From assembly GCA_036513075.1 (NCBI GenBank), contig DATBZS010000042.1, positions 7,196 through 71,195 on the forward strand: 64,000 nt of DNA. The letters run 5' to 3'. The notes below the pieces were generated by a model. That model did not search any database and had not been told where the DNA came from. It was given only the letters and a program-made list of their open reading frames with translations. This DNA comes from Bog-756 sp036513075. Its GTDB lineage: Bacteria; Actinomycetota; Acidimicrobiia; Acidimicrobiales; RAAP-2. Below, piece by piece: positions 55,405 to 63,960 of the stretch. The position numbers and the translations under genes were made by a program. Position 1 is the stretch's first letter, and each line of letters starts with the position of its first letter.

Positions 55405-56472
55405 TCACCACAGTGAGTTCCAGTCGTCCGGCTCGAGGAAGCCGGTCGGGCCCGAGTCGGGTCGGACGACCCGGACAGCGTCGACGTCGATCCACGTGGG
55501 CTCGTCGAACCCGGACTGGCGCCAGTACCGCACCGGCACCGACTTCCAGTCCCGGCTCTTGACCCCGCCGGCCGAGTAACCCGGCCGGACGAGCAGGTGG
55601 GTCGGCGTGCCGGCCACCACCACACACGGACGGATCTTGCCCTCGAGGTCGGGGTGGTCGGGGTCCTCGGCGTCGAACGGCACCCAGGCCAGCACCACGC
55701 CGGCCGTCCACAGGTCGTCACGGTCGAACTCCTCCTCCTCGAGCGGCGTGAGCACAGCCCGCCGGCGCCTCATGGTCGGGAGTACCGGGGCCGGAGTGGC
55801 GTCGGTCGCCACGGACGGCCGCTCGGACGCCGCAGCGCGCTCCTTCTTCCGGGCCACCCGGACCTGCTCGGCTGCCTTCGTCGCCGCCTCGGCCCGCTTG
55901 CGGCGCTCCTCGGCTTCCCGATGCTTCTTGGCCCGTCGGGCATCGCGCTGCTCTTGGCTCGCCCCGGCCGCGACCGGAGTGCGTTCAGCAGCTGGCTCGG
56001 GCGCCGACCGCTCGAACTGCTGCCAACCGGGTAGGCCGAACCGGCCGTCGGAGTCCAGGAGCGAGAAACACAGATCGGACGCGGCCATCTCACCGTCGGC
56101 CACCGACGCCAACATCACCGTCACCGTGGTGTCGTCGTGGTCGGCACCGACCGAATCGATGGCCTCGAGGAGTCGTTCTTCGGACGGGTCGTCGGCGTCG
56201 TCGCCCAGTGCCTCGATGACCGCGGCCAGGCAGGGCTCGGCATACACGGCGGCCGCGTACGGCAGGGCCGCCCGGTACTGGGCCTTGCCCAGCACCGACG
56301 ACGGGTCACGGTGCTTGCGCAGTGCGGCGAGTGCATTGGCGATCGGCTTCGAGATGGGGGAACGGGGGTCGGACACCACCTGCAGTGATTCCCTGAACGA
56401 CCGCACGTCGACCCGGCTCAGTGCGGCCAGGAGCATCGCCTCTCGGGCGCTGTCGGTGATGGGGCCTTCCAT
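55405..56472 (-). CDS. Unknown protein with coiled coil and PemK-like C-terminus
   Basis: 355 residues. About 1-150 is a helical region without a known motif. Residues near 175-235 are highly charged, Ala/Lys/Arg/Glu-rich (RRAKKHREAEERRKRAEAAT), very likely coiled coil. The last 95 residues (GVVLAWVPFDAEDPDH, then KIRPCVVVAG, THLLVRPGYS and PVRYWRQSGF) have the strand order and RPCVVV pattern of the PemK/MazF SH3-like barrel. The catalytic residues of MazF toxins are not evident and no antitoxin is adjacent, so a binding role is as likely as RNA cleavage. ATG 56472 is chosen over the open frame to 56520. Confidence 0.7.
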   Translation of the reverse strand: MEGPITDSAREAMLLAALSRVDVRSFRESLQVVSDPRSPISKPIANALAALRKHRDPSSVLGKAQYRAALPYAAAVYAEPCLAAVIEALGDDADDPSEERLLEAIDSVGADHDDTTVTVMLASVADGEMAASDLCFSLLDSDGRFGLPGWQQFERSAPEPAAERTPVAAGASQEQRDARRAKKHREAEERRKRAEAATKAAEQVRVARKKERAAASERPSVATDATPAPVLPTMRRRRAVLTPLEEEEFDRDDLWTAGVVLAWVPFDAEDPDHPDLEGKIRPCVVVAGTPTHLLVRPGYSAGGVKSRDWKSVPVRYWRQSGFDEPTWIDVDAVRVVRPDSGPTGFLEPDDWNSLW

Positions 56473-56598
56473 GTTGCCGGTCCTTCCGGGTCCGGGCCGT
56501 CCCGGTCGGGGCGGCACCACGGTCGGTCATCTTCCCACTTGTCGGCACCCCTGCCGTCCCGCCCCGACGGCCGGCATCGAGGTGGACCGGACCGCCGG

Positions 56599-58044
56599 TC
56601 AGTGGGCGAACGGCGGCGGGCCCCCGAAGTGGTCGTGGAGCGCCGTCCGTGCCGCGTGGACTCCGCACATCCCGTGCACCCCGGGTCCGGGCGGCGTGGA
56701 GGCCGAGCACAGGTAGATCCCCTCTACCGGCAACCGGTAGGGATTCCACCGGAGCACGGGACGGGAGAGGGTCTGGAGTACCGTCGCCGCTCCCCCGCCG
56801 ATGTCGCCGCCGACGTAGTTGGTGTCGTAGTCGGACATTCCGGACGCGGTGACCGTGGTCCGGGCGAGGACGAGGTCACCGAAGCCCGGGGCGAACCGCT
56901 CGATCTGGGCCTCGATGGCCGGCGTCATATCCTGGTTCGAACCCGGAGGAACGTGGCAGTAGGCCCACAAGGTCTGGCCCGGCGACCCGGTCCGGGACGG
57001 GTCGGCCACGCCAGGCTGGACGACGATGCAGTATGGCCGGTCCGGGTGGCGTCCGGCCCACACGGCCGACTCGGACGCTGCCACCTCGGCCGCCGTGCCG
57101 CCGAGGTGGAGTGTGCCTGCCGACCGGCAGACCGGCGCCGACCAGGGCACAGGTCCGGACAGGGCCCAGTCGACCTTGCACACCCCGGGCCCGTAGCGGA
57201 ACCGGCCGACGGCCCGCCGGTAGGCGTCGGGCAACGCCGGGCCGACCAGTCCCGACAGTGCGGCGGGCGCCACGTCGAGGAGCACCACCTCCGCGGCGGG
57301 CAGCTCGTCGAGCCGGCCGATCCAGTGACCCGTCTCGACCGTCCCGCCGAGCCGGTCCAGCTCGGCCACCAGGACATCGGCAATTCCGGCGCTGCCGCCG
57401 GCCACCACCGGCCATCCCACGGCATGGGCGGAGGCGGTCAGGAGGAGCGCCACTGCGGCGGTCAGCGGGGACGAAAGCGGCCGCATCGAGTGGGCCCCGG
57501 CCCCGACCAGGAGCGCCCGGGCCGGCTCGTCCCCGAACCGGCCGACGAGGTGGTCCACGCTTGGGACCCCGTGCCATCCGAACCGGGACGTCGTCGACCA
57601 CGGGCGACGGGGCCGCGACCGCAGCGGGGCGAGCACGGTTGCCGCCAGTTCCCCGGCGTGGGCCACCAACGGGCCGAGTAGGCGGCGGTAGGCCGCCCCG
57701 TCGGGACCGAGACCGTCGACGGTCTCGTCGAGGGAGCGGAAGGCGACCGCGGCCGACCCGCCGTCCAGGGGGTGGGCGAACGGTACCGCCGGCTGGCGGA
57801 GTTCGGCCCGGAGCCCGTCGAACGCCGCGTCGGCGAAGAACGGTGACAGGGCCAGCAACGGGTGGGCGGCCGAGCAGACGTCGTGGCGGAAGCCGGGCAG
57901 GGTGCGCTCGTCGGTGCGGCATCCGCCCCCCGGGTGATCGGCACCCTCGACCACATGCACGGCCAGTCCGGCCCGGGCCAGGGTCACCGCTGCGGCCAGG
58001 CCGTTGGGGCCCGAGCCGACCACCACGGCATCGAAGCGGGTCAC
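56599..58044 (-). CDS. FAD-dependent oxidoreductase, phytoene-dehydrogenase-like
   Basis: 481 residues. The dinucleotide motif FDAVVVGSGPNGLAAAVTLA near residue 3 and HVVEGADHPGGG identify a flavin enzyme of the CrtI/amine-oxidase group; the C-terminal IYLCSASTPPGPGVHGMCG closes the FAD site. Relatives desaturate or oxidise isoprenoids and other lipids, but some are functionally unassigned. GTG at 58044 starts right at the FAD motif; the frame further upstream is not supported. No carotenoid synthesis genes are nearby, so the substrate is open. Confidence 0.88.
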   Translation of the reverse strand: MTRFDAVVVGSGPNGLAAAVTLARAGLAVHVVEGADHPGGGCRTDERTLPGFRHDVCSAAHPLLALSPFFADAAFDGLRAELRQPAVPFAHPLDGGSAAVAFRSLDETVDGLGPDGAAYRRLLGPLVAHAGELAATVLAPLRSRPRRPWSTTSRFGWHGVPSVDHLVGRFGDEPARALLVGAGAHSMRPLSSPLTAAVALLLTASAHAVGWPVVAGGSAGIADVLVAELDRLGGTVETGHWIGRLDELPAAEVVLLDVAPAALSGLVGPALPDAYRRAVGRFRYGPGVCKVDWALSGPVPWSAPVCRSAGTLHLGGTAAEVAASESAVWAGRHPDRPYCIVVQPGVADPSRTGSPGQTLWAYCHVPPGSNQDMTPAIEAQIERFAPGFGDLVLARTTVTASGMSDYDTNYVGGDIGGGAATVLQTLSRPVLRWNPYRLPVEGIYLCSASTPPGPGVHGMCGVHAARTALHDHFGGPPPFAH

Positions 58045-58272
58045 CGGGGCCAGGCAGTGGACACGCCCGCGCCGCCGGCGGGACGTACGGATGGGCAGGT
58101 CACCCCCCGATCCTCCCATCGGCCAGTGACGTCCGTGAGCCCTCGACACCCCGATGTCAGTTGCAATTCGCCGATTCGACGGGGATATGGGGACGAAATG
58201 TCACACCCAGGGTGTTGAATGGTGGGTACACCAACGTGGTGGCGCGGACCCGACCATGAAAGGCAGGAGACC

Positions 58273-58596
58273 ATGGACCAGGAGCATGCAGAGCAGATCG
58301 AGACGACCGGCCCGGCGACCCCGGGGGACGCGCTGCGCGCCCTTCCGGCCGAGGCTGCCGGCAGAGGTACCCGCTTCGTCTCGGCCCAGGCCATGCAGGC
58401 CCGCCTCTTCTCGGTGTACGACGCCGCCACCGCCGCCGAGGACGCACTCGCCCTCGTGCAGGACCAGCTCACGTTGACCCTCAACCGGAGCTACTACGAG
58501 GCCGATGAGATCGAGCAGATGGCCCAGCAACTCGATGCTCTGCTCGCCCTCGACACCATCGAGCGCACCCCGGGGGACCTCGTCTCCGACGAGTGA
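58273..58596 (+). CDS. Small acidic protein of unknown function
   Basis: 107 residues with an AGGAG site before the ATG. A predicted helical core is rich in Ala, Leu, Glu and Gln (FSVYDAATAAEDALALVQDQ; YEADEIEQMAQQLDALLALD), which suggests a two-helix hairpin or coiled coil. No signal peptide, membrane segment or catalytic motif is visible. It stands between two minus-strand genes and converges on the LLM oxidoreductase with 21 bases between stops. Confidence 0.72.
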   Translation: MDQEHAEQIETTGPATPGDALRALPAEAAGRGTRFVSAQAMQARLFSVYDAATAAEDALALVQDQLTLTLNRSYYEADEIEQMAQQLDALLALDTIERTPGDLVSDE

Positions 58597-58617
58597 CCGC
58601 CCCGGCCGGATGGTCGG

Positions 58618-59667
58618 TCAGCCGACCAGGTCCTTGACCTTGGCGATGACGTCGACCGCGGTCTGGTCGGCCGTGGGGACCGGCACCACTTGGAGGTGGC
58701 TGACTCCTGCCTCCTTGAAGGCGGCGATGCGCTCGGCCACGTAGCTCTCCGGGCCGCACAGCGACATCGACTCGAGCAGATCGTCGGGCACCAGTGCCTC
58801 GGCCTCGGCCTTCCTCCCCTCGAGGTAGAGGTCCTGGATCTTCTCGGCCTCCTCCTCGTACCCGTAGCGACGGACCACATCGTTGTAGAAGTTCCGTCCT
58901 TTGGCGCCCATGCCGCCCACGTAGAGGGCGATCATCGGCCGGGCCAGGTCCCGCAGGGCGACGACGTCGTCCCCCTCGCCGATGGCCACGATGCCGCCGA
59001 CCGTGATCTGCAGCGGGTCGAGCGACGGATCGCGCTTTGCCCGACCCGCATCGAGGGCGTCACCCCACACCGTGTGGGCCTTCTCGGGCACGTACAGCAT
59101 CGGGATCCACCCGTCGGCGATCTCGGCCGTCATGGCCACGTTCTTCTCCCCCAGCGAGGCCACCCACACCGGGATCCGGGGACGGACCGGGCGCCCGATG
59201 ATCTTGAGCGCCTTGCCGAGGCCCGTCCCCCGCCCCTCGGGCAGCGGCATGTCGTAGTACCTGCCGTGGTGCTCGAGCGGGGCCTCTCTGGCCCATATCT
59301 GGCGGCAGATGTCGACGATCTCGCGGGTGCGCCCGAGCGGTGCGTCGAACGGCACCCCGTGCCAGCCCTCGATGACCTGGGGGCCCGAGGAGCCGAGGCC
59401 TAAGTGGCACCGCCCCTCGGACAGGGCGTCGATACCGGCCGCCGTCATGGCGATGAGCGTCGGGGTGCGGGTGAAGATGGGGAGGATGGCCGAGCCGATC
59501 TCCACCGTCTCGGTCAGGGCGGCCAGGTATCCCATCTGGCTGGGGCTGTCGATCCCGTAGGCCTCGGCCACCCACACCAGGTCCAGGCCGGCCTTCTCCA
59601 TCTCGGCCACCTGGGCGGCCGCCTTGCGGAAGCCGCCGGCATAGCTGAGCATCGTGCTGATCTTCAT
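58618..59667 (-). CDS. LLM-class F420-dependent oxidoreductase
   Basis: 349 residues of luciferase-like TIM barrel. AEMEKAGLDLVWVAEAYGID, IGSAILPIFTRTPTLIAMTAAGIDAL and FHLGLG-like CHLGLGSSGPQVIEGWHG are family hallmarks; the Gly-rich SSGPQVIEG segment marks the F420 type common in actinobacteria. It would transfer hydride between F420 and a substrate such as an alcohol, aldehyde or N-heterocycle. ATG at 59667 is chosen; the frame upstream runs antisense to nothing identifiable. The acyl-CoA thioesterase follows upstream with 116 bases between. Confidence 0.92.
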   Translation of the reverse strand: MKISTMLSYAGGFRKAAAQVAEMEKAGLDLVWVAEAYGIDSPSQMGYLAALTETVEIGSAILPIFTRTPTLIAMTAAGIDALSEGRCHLGLGSSGPQVIEGWHGVPFDAPLGRTREIVDICRQIWAREAPLEHHGRYYDMPLPEGRGTGLGKALKIIGRPVRPRIPVWVASLGEKNVAMTAEIADGWIPMLYVPEKAHTVWGDALDAGRAKRDPSLDPLQITVGGIVAIGEGDDVVALRDLARPMIALYVGGMGAKGRNFYNDVVRRYGYEEEAEKIQDLYLEGRKAEAEALVPDDLLESMSLCGPESYVAERIAAFKEAGVSHLQVVPVPTADQTAVDVIAKVKDLVG

Positions 59668-59783
59668 CGTCGTCCCCGTTCGATTCGGCTGCGGACGAGA
59701 CTCTAGGTCGGCCCCGGATCCGGCGTGCCCGTCCGTCGTTCCACCGCTGCTGGGGGTCGTCCAGACAGGATCAGGCGAACCGG

Positions 59784-60614
59784 TCAGTCCGGCGGTTCGT
59801 CCAGCGGCGGTGCGAAGCGGACGCTCATCGACTGACTGGCCGTGGCCAACAGGTTGCCCGACTCCGACCACAAGTATGCGGTCCCCTGGCCGTAGCCGTC
59901 GGCCAGCGCCTGGATCCGGATGTCGCACAGCACCCATTCGGTCGGCTCGAGTCGGACCATCCGCAACGTGTTGTCGAGGCTGCGGGACATCACCCGCCGT
60001 CCCAACGGCTGGGCCATCCCGCCGGTCACGTAGTCCCCGAGGATGGCCAACGTGGCCGCCGACGGCTCCAGATGCCCCGGCACCCGTGCCCACAGGGCGC
60101 TGTTGGGGTCGCCCGGGGTGAACGGTCCCTGGCTGATCTCCTCGAAGCTGCGGCCCTTGGCCAGGCGGATGTCGATCTGGTCGAAGATCGAGGTGGTGAA
60201 CAACGAGGGCAGCCGGCGCGGCGGGCACTCGTCCGGCGGTGGCACGTCGGGTGGCGCGTCCCATACCCCCTCGGCATCCATCCCGCCGGGCCGTCCGAGG
60301 GCGGCGTTGACGGTCAGGATTTCGGAGTCACCGGCCGTCCCGACGGCCCGGGCCTGGGTGACGCGGCTGCCCTCGGCGGCCAGTGTCACCGTCAGATCGA
60401 GCACCGAACCGGTGGGGGCGAACGACAGGTACTGGCAGGTCGACCACACGGTGGGCCGGCCCGACGCGGCCTCCAGGGCCACCAGCGCCGCACCGAGGCC
60501 GCACCCGCCGAACAGGAAGTTGCCCGGGGTGGTCAGCTCTGGGACGACGCGTAGCCGCCAGTGGAGCGGGTCGCCCAGCTCCTCCATGCCGAGGAACTGG
60601 CGGGCATCGGTCAC
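59784..60614 (-). CDS. Acyl-CoA thioesterase (double hot-dog fold)
   Basis: 276 residues. It shows two hot-dog units: PELTTPGNFLFGGCGLGAALVALEAASG with the conserved Gly-rich start, and GPFTPGDPNSALWARVPGHLEPS leading the second, which has YVTGGM and LDNTLRMVRLEPTEWVLCDIRI near the active-site Asp of the TesB family. It cleaves acyl-CoA thioesters. GTG 60614 has a GGGGGA site. It lies 25 bases after the acyl-CoA dehydrogenase stop, so the two are probably one operon. Confidence 0.85.
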   Translation of the reverse strand: MTDARQFLGMEELGDPLHWRLRVVPELTTPGNFLFGGCGLGAALVALEAASGRPTVWSTCQYLSFAPTGSVLDLTVTLAAEGSRVTQARAVGTAGDSEILTVNAALGRPGGMDAEGVWDAPPDVPPPDECPPRRLPSLFTTSIFDQIDIRLAKGRSFEEISQGPFTPGDPNSALWARVPGHLEPSAATLAILGDYVTGGMAQPLGRRVMSRSLDNTLRMVRLEPTEWVLCDIRIQALADGYGQGTAYLWSESGNLLATASQSMSVRFAPPLDEPPD

Positions 60615-60639
60615 CGGCGTCCCCCGCAGCGGGGGCCCT

Positions 60640-61836
60640 TCAACTCCTCGGGACCTTGGCCCACGGCAGCTCCTTGTCGACCCGGACGTCGCCGGGCAGA
60701 CCGAGGATGCGCTCGCCGAGGATGTTGCGCTGGATCTCCGAGGTGCCGCCCTCAATGGAGTTGGCCCGGGACCGGAGGAAGAACTTGCGCGACGTACCCG
60801 CTGGGCCGACCAGTCCGAGGACCTCGGAACGGCGCATGGTGTAGTCGTACCCGACCATGGCGTCGGCGCCCAGCAGGTCGACGCAGAGCTCGAACACCTT
60901 TTTGTTGACCTCCGCGAACATCAGCTTGGCGATCGAGCCCTCCGGCCCGGGGTTGCCGGCCTTGCGGTTCTGCGAGGCGCGCATGTTGGTCAGGCGCAGC
61001 ACCTCCATCTCGACCCACAGCTCCATGAGGCGGTCACGCTCGACTGCGGTGCGGCGGGCACCCTCACCCTGGAAGATGCGGACGGCCTCGGCGATCGAGC
61101 CTGCTCCCCGGGGAGGGGCGCCGCCTCCGCCGCCGATGGTGGTCCGCTCGTTGGACAGCGTGGTCATGGCCACCCGCCAGCCCTCGCCCACGTCGCCGAT
61201 CCGGTCGGCGTCGGGCACCCGGACCTCGGTCATGTAGACCTCGTTGAACTCGGCCTCACCGGTCATCTGGCGGAGCGGGCGCACCTCGACGCCGGGTGCG
61301 TGCATGTCCAGGGCGAAGTACGTCATCCCTTTGTGCTTGGGGAGGTCGGGATCGGTGCGGGTCACCAGCATCCCCCGGTCGGCGATGTGGGCCAGGGTGT
61401 TCCAGACCTTCTGGCCCGTGATGACCCATTCGTCACCGTCCCGGACCGCCCGGGTGGCCAGGCTGGCCAGGTCGGAGCCGGAGCCGGGCTCGCTGAACAG
61501 CTGGCACCAGGCCTCCTCGCCGGTGAAGGTGCGTCGCAGCAGGCGGTTCCGCAGCTCCTCCGACCCGTGGGTCACCACGGTCGGGCCGGCCATGGTCAGG
61601 CCGAAGAACTCGCGGGCCCCTGCCGGCGTGGCCCCCGCCTCGCCCACGCGCCGGTCGACGATGCGCTGGAGGTTGGGCGGAAGGCCCAGTCCGCCGAAGC
61701 CCTCGGGGAAGGAGATCCAGGCCAACCCCAGATCGAACTGCCGGCCCCGGAACTCCTCGACGGACACCGACGTCGGATCGAACTCGTCCAGGAGCTGGGT
61801 GACCCGCTCCTCGACAACTGCCGTGTCATCTGCCAT
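60640..61836 (-). CDS. Acyl-CoA dehydrogenase
   Basis: 398 residues of the FadE family. LGLPPNLQRIVDRR marks the helical N-domain, CQLFSEPGSGSDLASLATRAVRDG is the FAD/substrate strand motif, and SIEGGTSEIQRNILGERIL is the C-terminal signature. In many members a Glu stands just before GTS; here Gly takes that site and Glu is two positions earlier, as in several actinobacterial subfamilies, so the base may differ. It introduces a double bond into acyl-CoA with electron transfer to ETF. No start ambiguity (ATG 61836). Confidence 0.91.
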   Translation of the reverse strand: MADDTAVVEERVTQLLDEFDPTSVSVEEFRGRQFDLGLAWISFPEGFGGLGLPPNLQRIVDRRVGEAGATPAGAREFFGLTMAGPTVVTHGSEELRNRLLRRTFTGEEAWCQLFSEPGSGSDLASLATRAVRDGDEWVITGQKVWNTLAHIADRGMLVTRTDPDLPKHKGMTYFALDMHAPGVEVRPLRQMTGEAEFNEVYMTEVRVPDADRIGDVGEGWRVAMTTLSNERTTIGGGGGAPPRGAGSIAEAVRIFQGEGARRTAVERDRLMELWVEMEVLRLTNMRASQNRKAGNPGPEGSIAKLMFAEVNKKVFELCVDLLGADAMVGYDYTMRRSEVLGLVGPAGTSRKFFLRSRANSIEGGTSEIQRNILGERILGLPGDVRVDKELPWAKVPRS

Positions 61837-61870
61837 TGGCAGAACATACCGCCCACCGGTACCCGCGGCC

Positions 61871-61918
61871 CAGGCACGGCTGACCGTTGGAGGTCAGGCA
61901 CGGCCGACCGCCGGAGGT
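61871..61918. repeat. 24-base tandem repeat beside pdxH stop
   Basis: Two 24-base units, CAGGCACGGC-TGACCGTTGGAGGT and a copy with three changed bases, occupy 61871-61894 and 61895-61918. The second unit reaches the pdxH stop codon at 61918-61920. A partial CAGG restarts after it. The function, if any, is not apparent. Confidence 0.8.
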
Positions 61919-62550
61919 CAGGGCTGCAGTCGTTGCACGATCCAGCCGCCGTCGCCGTGCTCGTAGCGGATGCGGTCGTGGAGGCGGTTGGTGCCCTGTT
62001 GCCAGAACTCGTAGGCGCGGGGGGTGATCCGCCATCCTCCCCACCATGCCGGCCGGGGCACGTCCCCGTTGCCGAAGGTTGCCGTTGAGTCCGCCATGGC
62101 GGCGTCGAGTTCGGCCCGATTGCCGATGGGACTGCTCTGATGGGAGGCGTAGGCGCCGATGCGGCTCCCGACGTCCCGGGTGGCGAAATAGGCATCGGAC
62201 TCGGCCCCGGTGGTCCGGGTCGCCGATCCCTCGATGCGGACCTGGCGGCCGAGGGCCTCCCAGTAGAAGAGCAGGGAAGCCTCGGGGTTCGCCTCGAGAT
62301 CGTGGCTCTTTCGACCGTCGTAGTTGGTGTAGAAGACGAAGCCGTCGGCGCCCCACGACTTGAGCAGCACCATCCGCGCCGAGGGATGGCCGTCCGCGTC
62401 GGCCGTGGCCAGCGCCATCGCCTCGGGTGCGTCGACAATCCGGCCGGCCTGGTCGTACCACTGACCGAACTGCACCAAGGGGTCCGGGTCGACGGTCCGC
62501 TCATCGAGCGTCCCGTCCCCGACCCCGCCTGGCTCCTGTGCCGCGTCCAT
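61918..62550 (-). CDS. pdxH: Pyridoxamine 5'-phosphate oxidase
   Basis: 210 residues, close to family size. FMN-binding and catalytic motifs are clear: SARMVLLKSW, GFVFYTNYDGRKSHDLEANP, LGRQVRIEGSA, SRIGAYASHQSSPI and the C-terminal EFWQQGTNRLHDRIRYE. It oxidises pyridoxamine or pyridoxine phosphate to pyridoxal phosphate, the last salvage step. ATG 62550 is preferred; the frame extends to 62583. The PLP-dependent aminotransferase gene is divergent 135 bases away, which may be chance. Confidence 0.94.
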   Translation of the reverse strand: MDAAQEPGGVGDGTLDERTVDPDPLVQFGQWYDQAGRIVDAPEAMALATADADGHPSARMVLLKSWGADGFVFYTNYDGRKSHDLEANPEASLLFYWEALGRQVRIEGSATRTTGAESDAYFATRDVGSRIGAYASHQSSPIGNRAELDAAMADSTATFGNGDVPRPAWWGGWRITPRAYEFWQQGTNRLHDRIRYEHGDGGWIVQRLQP

Positions 62551-62685
62551 GCCACCGACCCTACTGACAGCGGGTGATGGCAACGGGCCGGGAGGGCACC
62601 GACCGCCTCGCCGGCGATCCGGTCATCCAGGTATCCGGAACCTCTGTAGACAGCCGATGAGGCCGACGCCGCTAGCCTCCGTGAC

Positions 62686-63888
62686 GTGCCCCGCCCACTC
62701 GACGTCGCCGCCGAACGGGCCGCCACCCCGGGCGCCGCGGCGGTCGCCCACCTCAACAACGCCGGGGCCGCCTTGGCGACACGAGCCACCCTCGACACGG
62801 TCATCGCCCACCTCCGGCTCGAGGCCGAGATCGGCGGATACGAGGCCGAGACGGCCGTAGGCGACCGGGTGACCGCGGTGCGGACGTCGGCTGCCGCGCT
62901 GCTCGGCGCCACCACCGACGAGGTGGCGATCACCGGCTCCGACACCGAGGGGTGGACCAAGGCGCTCTGGGGATTCCACCTGGGGGGCGGGCTCGGGCGC
63001 GGACAACGGATCCTGGTCGACCGCATCGCATACGACAGCCACTACATGGGGCTCCTCCAGGTATCGGAACTCGCCGGCACGACCATCGAGTCGGTGCCCA
63101 GCACCCCCGACGGGACCGTCGACCTCGACGCTCTGGCCGTAGCGACGGCCGGCGGCGACGTGGCCCTGGCCAGCCTCACCCACGTGGGCACCCACCGGGG
63201 CCTGGTCAACCCAGTGGCCGATGCCGTCCGCATCTGCCGTGAAGCAGGCGTCGCCACCTTCGTCGACGCCTGCCAGAGCATCGGCCAGCTGCCGGTCGAC
63301 GTCGGGGCCATCGGGTGCGACGTGTTGACCGGCACCGGACGCAAGTGGCTGCGGGGGCCACGGGGCACCGGGTTCGTCTATGTGCGCTCCGGCTTCGCCC
63401 GGGCGCTCCGGCCCATCGGCATCGACGGCCGTTCCGCAACCTGGGACGCCGTCGACCACTACCGGCTGGAGGACGGTGCCCAGCGGTTCATCCCGTTCGA
63501 GACACCGGTGGCTGTTCGCCTCGGGCTGGGCGCGGCCATCGACCACACCCTCCACCTCGGGATCGACGCCATCGCGGCGCGGGTCACATCGGTGGCCGAA
63601 GAGCTCCGCTCCCTGCTCGGAGACCTCGCCGGTGTCACCGTGCACGACGGAGGACGCCAGCGGTGCGGCATCGTCACCTTTACCGTCGAGGGCCACGCTC
63701 CAGCCGAGGTCGCAGCCACGGCCCGGAACGTCGGGGTGAACGTGTCGGTGACCGACCAGCCGGCGTCCCGTCTCGACCTAGGTGGCGACCGTCCGTCCAC
63801 CGTGGTGCGGGCTTCGCCGCACTACTACAACACCTCCGACGAACTGGGCCGATTGGCCGAAGTCGTCGTCGCACTCCGACCGCAGTAG
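62686..63888 (+). CDS. Class V aminotransferase, EgtE/cysteine-desulfurase-like
   Basis: 400 residues, GTG start. LNNAGAALATRATLDTVIAH and EAEIGGYEAETA resemble the opening of mycobacterial EgtE, the PLP lyase of ergothioneine synthesis. The lysine-containing GTGRKWLRGPRGTGFVYVRSGF is the PLP site, and TFVDACQSIGQLPVDV supplies the cofactor-binding Asp. C-terminal DLGGDRPSTVVRASPHYYNT completes the fold. No egtABCD genes are in the window, so a general aminotransferase or lyase of this family is the safer reading. Confidence 0.85.
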   Translation: MPRPLDVAAERAATPGAAAVAHLNNAGAALATRATLDTVIAHLRLEAEIGGYEAETAVGDRVTAVRTSAAALLGATTDEVAITGSDTEGWTKALWGFHLGGGLGRGQRILVDRIAYDSHYMGLLQVSELAGTTIESVPSTPDGTVDLDALAVATAGGDVALASLTHVGTHRGLVNPVADAVRICREAGVATFVDACQSIGQLPVDVGAIGCDVLTGTGRKWLRGPRGTGFVYVRSGFARALRPIGIDGRSATWDAVDHYRLEDGAQRFIPFETPVAVRLGLGAAIDHTLHLGIDAIAARVTSVAEELRSLLGDLAGVTVHDGGRQRCGIVTFTVEGHAPAEVAATARNVGVNVSVTDQPASRLDLGGDRPSTVVRASPHYYNTSDELGRLAEVVVALRPQ

Positions 63889-63960
63889 AGCCGGGCTGGC
63901 TGGCGTCAGGCGGGGCGGGCTCGCGTGGCCCCGTCCAGGCGATCGGGTCACGCAGCCACC

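Noticed and set aside
57033..58259. 408-codon plus-strand frame
   Set aside because: Extremely Arg/Pro-rich shadow opposite the FAD oxidoreductase; no domain.
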